Of a stretch of 6,091 nucleotides of DNA, positions 1 through 5,413 are shown piece after piece. How positions within the stretch are numbered: position 1 is the first letter of the stretch; each line of letters opens with the position of its first letter. The stretch comes from Ruminococcaceae bacterium UBA1213 (lineage in GTDB: Bacteria > Bacillota > Clostridia > Oscillospirales > Acutalibacteraceae), in assembly GCA_002309275.1 (NCBI GenBank), contig DBXL01000073.1:1-6091 (forward strand). Reading direction: 5' to 3'. The notes beneath the pieces are model-generated. The model ran no database searches. It was not told the DNA's origin and saw nothing but the letters and a program-made list of their open reading frames with translations. The translations under genes were made by a program, and so were the position numbers.

Positions 1-18
1 ATTCTGTTACTTAATATT

Positions 19-24
19 CCTCCT
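19..24 (-). promoter_or_regulatory. Shine-Dalgarno-like site at the end of rseP
   Basis: On the minus strand the rseP stop TAG runs into AGGAGG (24-19), a full-strength site that suggests another minus-strand gene just outside the window. No ATG, GTG or TTG occurs in the 18 bases that remain, so the start cannot be placed. In related Firmicutes ispG (gcpE) often follows rseP; that identity is inference only. Confidence 0.45.
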
Positions 25-1081
25 ATGAAAACAGCTTTATTATATCATTGATAGAAATAACTACCATAAATATCAGCAATGCTATCATTCCTATTGCGTG
101 CACAATACCTTCATGCTCCGGCTTGACAGGTTTTCTTCTTATCGCCTCCACCAGCAGAAATATAAATCTGCCTCCGTCAAGTGCCGGCAGCGGCAATAAA
201 TTCACTACTCCCAAATTGACTGTTATTATTGTCATAATATATATGAGATTCATCAAAGCGTCAATAAAACCTGTTTTTAAGCCCTCAGACGCTGCCTGTG
301 ATATGGCAGAGGTCATTCCGATAGGTCCTGCTACTTCGTTAAAGCCAAATTGTCCCGTGACAAGTCCAAGCAAACTCGCCCATACCATTCTCACGGTTGA
401 TACGGTTGATAAAAAAGACTGCCCTATCAACACCAAAAAGTTATTTTCTATTGGGGCTACCTTGAAATCAAGCTGTATAATCTCTTTTCCGTTTTTCTCA
501 ACTGTGCCGAATTTTACACTGTCAAAATGCAGATACTCCCCGTTACGTTTTACATCAAATGTCATTTCATTTGACTTTGCTGTTGCAAGGGCAAAATTCA
601 TATCCATTGCAGTTGATATGTGATAACCGTTTATTGCCTGTATCTCGTCATTCAGCTCCAGTGTCTGTGATGACGGGGCATTGTCCATGAAATACACTAT
701 TTGGTTTGATGCAAAATACTTGTCAGGCGACAGCGTGATTATCATAAGAACAAATCCTAAAAGTAAATTCATTATCGCTCCTGCCACTACTATGAGCATT
801 CTCTGCCAGACAGGTCTTTTATTGAATGACCTTGTATCTGTACTTTCAGCGTCCTCACCCTCCATTGAGCAAAATCCCCCTATCGGAAACATTCTCAATG
901 AATACAGCGTTTCGCCTTTCTGAAATTTAACAAGCTTAGGTCCCATTCCCAAAGCAAATTCATTTACTTTTACACCGCATTTTTTAGCTGTGATAAAATG
1001 CCCGAACTCATGCACGAACACAATTAATTCAAATAACAGCACTCCTATTATTATAAGAAATACACTTTCTATGTCAATCAT
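23..1081 (-). CDS. rseP: RIP metalloprotease, site-2 protease family (RseP/RasP-like)
   Basis: This membrane-embedded zinc protease cleaves transmembrane segments, for example anti-sigma factors and signal-peptide remnants. From the ATG it has 352 residues. The first membrane helix carries the zinc motif HEFGH (24-28), followed by NEFALGMGPKL and RMFPIGGF. A second hydrophobic segment contains AGAIMNLLLGFVLMI. A single PDZ-like region (about 130-200) includes LELNDEIQAINGYHI, then AGPIGMTSAISQAASEG. The C-terminal part has NLLPLPALDGG with the third zinc ligand Asp302 and a last helix. The start is uncertain. At ATG 1081 an AGGAG abuts the codon with no spacing. An in-frame GTG at 1165, preceded by AGGA at 7 nt, would add 28 residues encoded largely by the palindromic repeat. 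Family N-termini begin close to the first helix, favouring ATG 1081. The substrate is unknown. Confidence 0.93.
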   Translation of the reverse strand: MIDIESVFLIIIGVLLFELIVFVHEFGHFITAKKCGVKVNEFALGMGPKLVKFQKGETLYSLRMFPIGGFCSMEGEDAESTDTRSFNKRPVWQRMLIVVAGAIMNLLLGFVLMIITLSPDKYFASNQIVYFMDNAPSSQTLELNDEIQAINGYHISTAMDMNFALATAKSNEMTFDVKRNGEYLHFDSVKFGTVEKNGKEIIQLDFKVAPIENNFLVLIGQSFLSTVSTVRMVWASLLGLVTGQFGFNEVAGPIGMTSAISQAASEGLKTGFIDALMNLIYIMTIITVNLGVVNLLPLPALDGGRFIFLLVEAIRRKPVKPEHEGIVHAIGMIALLIFMVVISINDIIKLFS

Positions 1082-1098
1082 CTCCTGGTTTAATCTGC

Positions 1099-1202
1099 TG
1101 AAATCAATTTCACAGGAAGTCCCTGCGGGGAAAACCCTTTTTTGCAAAAAAGGGTTTTTCCCCACACCCCTTTCCTAAAAAAACGGATTTTAATTGATTT
1201 CA
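1099..1202. repeat. Nested palindromic element between dxr and rseP
   Basis: The core at 1127-1163 is a GGGGAAAACCCTTTTTTG arm followed at once by its complement, 18 bp with a single extra T. Outside it AGGAA (1114-1118) pairs with TTCCT (1172-1176), with a few matches between. An exact 11-bp inverted pair, TGAAATCAATT (1099-1109) and AATTGATTTCA (1192-1202), frames the whole. The outer right arm covers the end of the dxr coding sequence. There is no U-tract beyond the core, so it is not a standard terminator. It resembles dispersed intergenic palindromes or a miniature element, but copy number cannot be judged from one window. No target-site duplication is visible. Confidence 0.75.
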
Positions 1203-2329
1203 ATCAATTTTTTTCTTGTTTCCCTGTCTGCCTGCAAAATGTCATCAAGCGTTATATCCTGCCTGCTGTCCGTGAAGTCTGAAAGGGATTTTTCAACTAT
1301 CTCGCCTATATCGAGGAATTTTATTTTCTCCTCTAAAAACATCTGCACTGCAACTTCATTGGCAGCATTGGCAACTGTCGGATACAATCCGCCCTTTCTC
1401 AATGCCTCTCGGCACAATGCAAGACATTTGAATGTTTCATAATCAGGCTTTGCAAAATGCAATTCCGCTATCTTTGAAAAGTCAAGTTCCTCTGCTGGTG
1501 ACGGTAATCTATTGGGATATGTCAGGGCATACTGTATCGGTATTCGCATATCTGCCGTACCAAGCTGGGCTATCACTGCATTGTCCTTTAATTGTATCAT
1601 AGAATGTATGATACTTTCTCTGTGTATTACAACATCAATATCTTTATCTTCCACACTGAAAAGCCATGACGCTTCTATGACTTCCAAGCCCTTATTCATC
1701 ATTGTAGCAGAATCTATGGTAATTTTTTTGCCCATGCTCCAGTTGGGGTGCTTCAATGCACTCTCCACTGTGACATTTTTTAATTCTTCTCTTGTCTTTC
1801 CGAAAAACGAACCGCCTGACGCTGTTAATATCACCTTTTTCAGAGAATTTTCGGGACAGCCCTGCAAACACTGAAATATTGCAGAATGCTCACTGTCAAC
1901 AGGATATAATTTGACTCCTCTGTCCTTTATCTCCTTCATGACAATGCTGCCGCCTGCCACAAGGGTTTCTTTGTTTGCCAAGGCAAGATTTTTTCCTGCT
2001 CTCACCGCTGCAAGTGTCGGCAAAAGTCCTGCCACTCCCACAACGGCATTGACAACTGTATCTGCCTTTTCATGCTGTGCCGCTTCTATAATTCCCTCTT
2101 TTCCCCCAATCACTTTTATATTCGTGTCGGCAAGAGATATTTTCAGCTTTTCAGCCGATTTTTCATCAAGCACTCCCACTATGTCAGGCATAAATTCCCT
2201 TGCCTGCTTTTCAAGCAATTCTATGCTTTTATTTGCCGTCAATGCACACACTTTTATGCCGTGCATTCTTGCAACGTCAAGTGTCTGCACCCCTATCGAA
2301 CCCGTTGAACCCAATACAGATATATTCAT
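1190..2329 (-). CDS. dxr: 1-deoxy-D-xylulose 5-phosphate reductoisomerase
   Basis: Dxr catalyses the first committed step of the MEP isoprenoid pathway: DXP is rearranged and reduced with NADPH to 2-C-methyl-D-erythritol 4-phosphate. The protein has 379 residues, a normal length. Visible are the dinucleotide-binding GSTGSIG (7-13), LANKETLVAGG (from 117), PVDSEHSAIFQCL with metal ligands Asp145 and Glu147, SGGSF (171-175), HPNWSMGKKITIDSATMMNK from His194, and the third metal ligand Glu216 in KGLEVIEA. These correspond to E. coli Asp150, Glu152, His209 and Glu231, so the active site looks intact. The ATG follows GGAG at 11 nt spacing, within the last codons of cdsA. Its product pathway supplies the substrate used by the neighbouring uppS. 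The last codons and stop overlap one arm of an inverted repeat that continues into the gap before rseP. Confidence 0.98.
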   Translation of the reverse strand: MNISVLGSTGSIGVQTLDVARMHGIKVCALTANKSIELLEKQAREFMPDIVGVLDEKSAEKLKISLADTNIKVIGGKEGIIEAAQHEKADTVVNAVVGVAGLLPTLAAVRAGKNLALANKETLVAGGSIVMKEIKDRGVKLYPVDSEHSAIFQCLQGCPENSLKKVILTASGGSFFGKTREELKNVTVESALKHPNWSMGKKITIDSATMMNKGLEVIEASWLFSVEDKDIDVVIHRESIIHSMIQLKDNAVIAQLGTADMRIPIQYALTYPNRLPSPAEELDFSKIAELHFAKPDYETFKCLALCREALRKGGLYPTVANAANEVAVQMFLEEKIKFLDIGEIVEKSLSDFTDSRQDITLDDILQADRETRKKLIEIN

Positions 2330-2335
2330 TTACTT

Positions 2336-3157
2336 TTACACTCCCATTATCGGCATATATGCCATCATAATATATAAAAATGGTGATACAACTACTACAC
2401 TGTCAAATCTGTCCAGCACTCCACCATGTCCCGGAATCAAATTGCCATAGTCCTTTATCTCAAAAGTCCTCTTTATCACAGAAAAACTTAAATCACCCAA
2501 TATCGACAGCAAGGAACCTATCAGTGAAAGAACTGCCAAATTGATATAATTCACATGAATATTCTGATAAACAAACTCTGCAAATATCCAGCCTATGCCA
2601 CACGTTGCAAGAATACATACAACTGTACCGCCCACTGCACCCTCTATTGTTTTTTTCGGGCTTATTGTCGGACATAATTTATGCTTTCCCAGAAATACTC
2701 CTGCAAAATATGCTCCCGCATCTGCAAGCCACGGCAATCCAAGTGTCAGTACAAAGTAAAATGCAGGGTGTGCACTGTCCATATCCTTCATTTGAATAAT
2801 AGTTGACAGCGACAATGTAATAACGATTGTCATGCTGTATATATATGCAAATTCCTTGAATGATATTTTTTCATGGAAAAATATCATCATTGAAAGCATG
2901 ACTGCCGTATATGCATATCCGACTATCAGCCAGGCATTGTAATTCATAAGTATCGGATATATTACCGCAAATGCCATGCTGGGAAAACTTATCTGCCAGT
3001 TCTTCAGAATCTTAGCTGCATTGGCAAACTCCCCTACCGCTATGGCACACACTGCCGCTACAAATACATCTATAATTACAGGAAAATTTCCGCTCAGAAT
3101 AATAACCGACACAATAAAAGATATTCCTACAACTCCGGACAGTATCCTCTTGACCAT
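2336..3157 (-). CDS. cdsA: Phosphatidate cytidylyltransferase (CDP-diacylglycerol synthase)
   Basis: This integral membrane enzyme makes CDP-diacylglycerol from phosphatidic acid and CTP, the branch point for bacterial phospholipids. From the ATG it has 273 residues, mostly hydrophobic helices, usual for the family. The CDS signature is complete near the C-terminus (226-252): SVIKRTFEIKD, then PGHGGVLDRFD. Upstream are WLADAGAYFAGVFLGKHK and ISPKKTIEGAVGG, both typical. The start MVKRILSGV matches the usual short K/Q-R-I-L-x-G beginning and has GGGGTG 5 nt upstream. A GTG at 3163 would add two residues and overlap the uppS stop as GTGA. The ribosome binding site lies inside the last codons of uppS, so coupling to uppS translation is likely. 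dxr follows after 6 bp. Confidence 0.96.
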   Translation of the reverse strand: MVKRILSGVVGISFIVSVIILSGNFPVIIDVFVAAVCAIAVGEFANAAKILKNWQISFPSMAFAVIYPILMNYNAWLIVGYAYTAVMLSMMIFFHEKISFKEFAYIYSMTIVITLSLSTIIQMKDMDSAHPAFYFVLTLGLPWLADAGAYFAGVFLGKHKLCPTISPKKTIEGAVGGTVVCILATCGIGWIFAEFVYQNIHVNYINLAVLSLIGSLLSILGDLSFSVIKRTFEIKDYGNLIPGHGGVLDRFDSVVVVSPFLYIMMAYMPIMGV

Positions 3158-3159
3158 TC

Positions 3160-3867
3160 TCACACCCCACCAAATCTTCTGTTTCTTCTATTGAACTCCT
3201 CGACAGCCTTGTCAAAATCCTTTGGCTTGAAGTCAGGCCACAATATGTCCATTGAGTAAAACTCCGAATATGCCGCCTGATAAAGCAAAAAATTGCTTAA
3301 TCTATGCTCTCCCCCTGTCCTGATTATCAAATCCGGATCAGGCTGATTTGCCGTATAAAGATATTTTTCAATATCCTTTTCAGATATGCTTTCTATGTCC
3401 GTTTTATTCTCTTTCACATCTCTGCATATATTCTTCACTGCCCTTACAATTTCATCTCTGCCGCCGTAGTTCATTGCTATATTCAAAAGCATTCCCTTTC
3501 TGTCCTTCGCAACTTCCTCCGATTCATTGATAAGGTCTATCAGCTCAGGCGAAAACACCGACCTGTCCCCTATGAATACTACTTTTATATCGTCATCTCT
3601 GAAATCCGTGAGCGAATCTACAAGATACTGATGAAATATTTTCATAATCGCATTCACTTCTTCTGCCGGTCTTTTCCAGTTCTCTGTTGAAAACGCATAC
3701 AGTGTGAGAACTTTCACTCCCTGTTTGCTGATATATCTTGCAATATTCTTGAAAGTCTGGGCACCATAGGTATGACCTATCTGTCTGGGCAATCCTCTCT
3801 TTTTTGCCCATCTGCCGTTTCCGTCCATAATTATGCCAACGTGTCTGGGCATATACAACTCTCCCAT
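3160..3867 (-). CDS. uppS: Undecaprenyl diphosphate synthase (cis-prenyltransferase)
   Basis: The enzyme condenses farnesyl diphosphate with eight isopentenyl diphosphates to give C55-PP, precursor of the lipid carrier for peptidoglycan and other wall polymers, at the membrane surface. From the ATG it has 235 residues. MDGNGRWAKKRGLPR carries the catalytic Asp (15) and diphosphate-binding loop, followed by IGHTYGAQTF. Also visible are TLYAFSTENWKRP, NYGGRDEI, and the C-terminal IIRTGGEHRLSNFLLYQ and AAYSEFY, with the arginines and Ser that bind isopentenyl diphosphate. Family residues all appear present. Alternative starts are GTG 3876 (238 residues, inside the ribosome binding site) and ATG 3852 (230 residues, MPRHVGIIMDGNGRW), which has its own GGGAG 8 nt upstream. 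The stop TGA sits 2 bp before the chosen cdsA ATG. Confidence 0.96.
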   Translation of the reverse strand: MGELYMPRHVGIIMDGNGRWAKKRGLPRQIGHTYGAQTFKNIARYISKQGVKVLTLYAFSTENWKRPAEEVNAIMKIFHQYLVDSLTDFRDDDIKVVFIGDRSVFSPELIDLINESEEVAKDRKGMLLNIAMNYGGRDEIVRAVKNICRDVKENKTDIESISEKDIEKYLYTANQPDPDLIIRTGGEHRLSNFLLYQAAYSEFYSMDILWPDFKPKDFDKAVEEFNRRNRRFGGV

Positions 3868-3871
3868 TAAA

Positions 3872-3879
3872 ATCACCTC
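3872..3879 (-). promoter_or_regulatory. Ribosome binding site of uppS
   Basis: The minus strand reads GAGGTGAT, an 8-base match to the 16S 3' end complement, 4 nt before the ATG at 3867. The GTG inside it (3876-3874) is in frame with uppS but is most likely part of this site, not a start codon. Confidence 0.8.
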
Positions 3880-3941
3880 AATTTATCTCTTCAATAATAT
3901 TTCTGCATATAATAAAGCCTCTCTGTTTTTACTTGAAAATA

Positions 3942-3972
3942 ATCACGGCAAGAAACCCTTTCCTGCCGTGAT
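3942..3972 (-). terminator. Hairpin between frr and uppS, possible partial terminator
   Basis: A perfect 14-bp stem (ATCACGGCAGGAAA and complement, one G-U pair) closes a GGG loop on the minus strand, 20 bp after the frr stop. The following U-tract is poor (UAUUUUC), suggesting an incomplete terminator with read-through into uppS. On the plus strand the same stem is followed by ATTTTTCTTTT, a better U-tract, so it could also stop antisense transcription. A stabilising 3' end or processing site is an alternative reading. Confidence 0.6.
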
Positions 3973-3992
3973 ATTTTTCTTTTCCCAGTGTT

Positions 3993-4547
3993 TTATATTT
4001 CCATTATCTGTTTCTGTTTTTTGCTTGTGAGGGCATCTATATTCTTTATCTGTGCATCGGTTATATCCTGTATCTTCTTTTCACCTATTTTCTGATCGTC
4101 CTCAGTAATCTCACTCTTTTTCTTGAGAGCCTTTATTTTCTCCATTGCCTCACGTCTTATTCCACGTACAGCTACTTTAGCTTCCTCTCCCATGACAGAT
4201 ACGTCTTTTACTATCTCTTTACGGCGGTCTTCCGTAAGCGGCGGGAATATCATACGGATGATTGAACCGTCATTCTGGGGATTGATACCTATATCAGATT
4301 TCTGAATAGCCTTTTCTATGACACGGAGAAGGGACTTATCCCACGGCTGTATCGTAAGAGTCCTTGCTTCCGAAACAGACACGGCTGCTATCTGATTAAC
4401 AGGCGTAGGAGTGCCGTAGTAATCAACTCTGACTTTATCAAGTACAGCAGGATTGGCACGTCCTGCACGTATCTCTGAAAACTCCGTTTCAAGATGCTGT
4501 ACTGATTTCTTCATCTTTTCCTCTGCATTCTTTATCACTTTATCCAT
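3993..4547 (-). CDS. frr: Ribosome recycling factor
   Basis: RRF works with EF-G to split the post-termination ribosome into subunits. The protein has 184 residues, against about 185 for the family. It starts MDKVIKNAEEKMKKSVQHLE, the first helix of the three-helix bundle. The small domain (about 31-104) contains RAGRANPAVLDKVRVDYYG at its entry, TPTPVNQIAAVSVSEARTL, IQPWDKS and GINPQNDGSIIRMIFPPLT. The chain then returns to the bundle with TEDRRKE and VRGIRREA, the arginine-rich stretch containing the functionally important Arg (position 132 in E. coli). No residue looks missing. A GGAGGT site 9 nt before the ATG supports the start. A GC-rich hairpin follows the stop by 20 bp, so some transcripts may end after frr. 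Confidence 0.98.
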   Translation of the reverse strand: MDKVIKNAEEKMKKSVQHLETEFSEIRAGRANPAVLDKVRVDYYGTPTPVNQIAAVSVSEARTLTIQPWDKSLLRVIEKAIQKSDIGINPQNDGSIIRMIFPPLTEDRRKEIVKDVSVMGEEAKVAVRGIRREAMEKIKALKKKSEITEDDQKIGEKKIQDITDAQIKNIDALTSKKQKQIMEI

Positions 4548-4556
4548 CGTTTGCTG

Positions 4557-4562
4557 ACCTCC
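4557..4562 (-). promoter_or_regulatory. Ribosome binding site of frr
   Basis: The minus strand reads GGAGGT, 9 nt before the frr ATG, within the 28-bp pyrH-frr gap. This strong site fixes the frr start and fits polycistronic translation. Confidence 0.85.
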
Positions 4563-4575
4563 AAATTAATATATT

Positions 4576-5283
4576 TTATTGCTCAACCACTGTTCCCACA
4601 TTTTCTCCGCATACAGCAGATACGATATTTTCGGGATTGTCAAGGCTGAACACGATTATCGGTATATTATTATCTTTACAAATCGCTGCCGCTGTGCTGT
4701 CCATTACCTTTAAATCATATTTCAGCACGTCTGCAAATGAGATTGTATCAAATTTCTTTGCATCGGGATTTGTTTTCGGATCGCTGTCATACACTCCGTC
4801 AACCATTGTCGCTTTCAGAATAATATCTGCCTCTATCTCTGCCGCACGCAATGCCGCCGCTGTATCCGTTGAAAAGAACGGATTGCCTGTGCCGCAGCCG
4901 AATACAAGAATTCTTCCCTTTTCAAGATGTCTTATTGCACGATTTCTTATATAAGGCTCTGCCACCTGCTGCATAGATATGGCTGTCTGCACTCTGGCTT
5001 CAAGTCCCAGCTGTTCGAGGGCATCGCATACACCAAGTGCATTGATTACGGTTGCAAGCATTCCCATATGGTCAGCTCTTGTTCTGTCCATCTTGCCGCT
5101 TGAACGTCCTCTCCAGAAGTTGCCTCCGCCTACAACGATTGCCACTTCTACTCCCATATCATTCAATTTTTTTATCGGTTCACAGAATTTAAGCACTGTA
5201 TCAAAATCAATACCATGCTTTTCCGCACCTGCAAGCGATTCTCCGCTTAATTTCAAAAGCACTCTCTTATATTTCGGTTCCAT
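4576..5283 (-). CDS. pyrH: UMP kinase
   Basis: This is the bacterial hexameric uridylate kinase of the amino acid kinase fold. It phosphorylates UMP to UDP with ATP in the cytoplasm and so controls the flow into UTP, CTP and UDP-sugars. From the ATG it has 235 residues, normal for the family. Visible are YKRVLLKLSGES near the N-terminus (KLSGE 11-15), the GGGNFWRG loop (52-59), DHMGMLATVINAL (71-83), GTGNPFFSTDTAAALRAAE (from 131) and KATMVDGVYDSDP (to 169). An in-frame GTG at 5295 would add four residues (MIDE) but lies inside the ribosome binding site, and homologues begin just before the PKYKR stretch. It is the first gene after its own promoter, with frr 28 bp downstream. In Gram-positive bacteria this enzyme is typically inhibited by UTP and activated by GTP; that is family knowledge. 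Confidence 0.97.
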   Translation of the reverse strand: MEPKYKRVLLKLSGESLAGAEKHGIDFDTVLKFCEPIKKLNDMGVEVAIVVGGGNFWRGRSSGKMDRTRADHMGMLATVINALGVCDALEQLGLEARVQTAISMQQVAEPYIRNRAIRHLEKGRILVFGCGTGNPFFSTDTAAALRAAEIEADIILKATMVDGVYDSDPKTNPDAKKFDTISFADVLKYDLKVMDSTAAAICKDNNIPIIVFSLDNPENIVSAVCGENVGTVVEQ

Positions 5284-5290
5284 TTCATCA

Positions 5291-5300
5291 ATCACTCTCC
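5291..5300 (-). promoter_or_regulatory. Ribosome binding site of pyrH
   Basis: The minus strand reads GGGAGAGTGAT, close to the full anti-Shine-Dalgarno complement GGAGGTGAT with one inserted A. The GTG inside it (5295-5293) is in frame with pyrH but is part of the site itself, with no spacing. The ATG at 5283 lies 7 nt past the end of the match and is the better start. Confidence 0.7.
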
Positions 5301-5311
5301 CATATTTTTTC

Positions 5312-5347
5312 TATTAATATTTTACTATATTTATCAATCAATGTAAA
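5312..5347 (-). promoter_or_regulatory. Sigma-A type promoter for the pyrH operon
   Basis: On the minus strand there is a -35 TTTACA (5347-5342), a 17-nt spacer, and a -10 TAAAAT (5324-5319), each hexamer one base from consensus with ideal spacing. The expected start is an A near 5312, giving a leader of about 29 nt to the pyrH ATG. The promoter lies just downstream of the tsf terminator, so it probably drives pyrH and the genes after it. No operator or riboswitch is visible in the short leader. Confidence 0.85.
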
Positions 5348-5358
5348 GCATAATTTAT

Positions 5359-5399
5359 AAAAAATTTCGGAGCCGCAGGAACTCTCCCACGACTCCGAA
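5359..5399 (-). terminator. Intrinsic terminator after tsf
   Basis: Read on the minus strand, 5399-5366 folds into an uninterrupted 15-bp stem with a 4-nt GAGU loop. The outer half is UUCGGAG/CUCCGAA, and three of the 15 pairs are G-U wobbles. Six U residues follow (5364-5359). It starts 14 bp past the tsf stop. The wobbles become A-C mismatches if the plus strand is transcribed, and there is no U-tract on that side, so the signal is directional and belongs to tsf. Confidence 0.93.
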
Positions 5400-5413
5400 C
5401 ATCTTTTTAAAAA

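Noticed and set aside
48..623. 191-codon open frame on the plus strand
   Set aside because: It is antisense to rseP, which has clear family motifs throughout; its translation shows no recognisable domain and no ribosome binding site was noted.
1127..1163. Intrinsic terminator after dxr
   Set aside because: The palindrome has essentially no loop and the U-run is inside the stem, not after it; the downstream sequence on the minus strand is GCAGGGAC, so the terminator pattern is missing.
1193..1206. Small hairpin at the dxr stop (TTGAT/ATCAA)
   Set aside because: It has only 5 A/T-rich pairs and the nearest U-run is about 10 nt away; it is better explained as part of the outer inverted repeat.
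1911..2450. 179-codon open frame on the plus strand across the dxr-cdsA junction
   Set aside because: It is a shadow of two well-supported minus-strand genes, with serine- and proline-rich low-information translation typical of antisense frames.
3304..3690. 128-codon open frame on the plus strand
   Set aside because: It lies wholly inside uppS on the opposite strand and has no family features.
3894..3937. Promoter for uppS
   Set aside because: TATTAT boxes at 3909-3914 and 3894-3899 look like -10 elements, but the sequences at -35 distance (TTCAAG and AGAGGC) match consensus poorly. In AT-rich DNA this is not enough.
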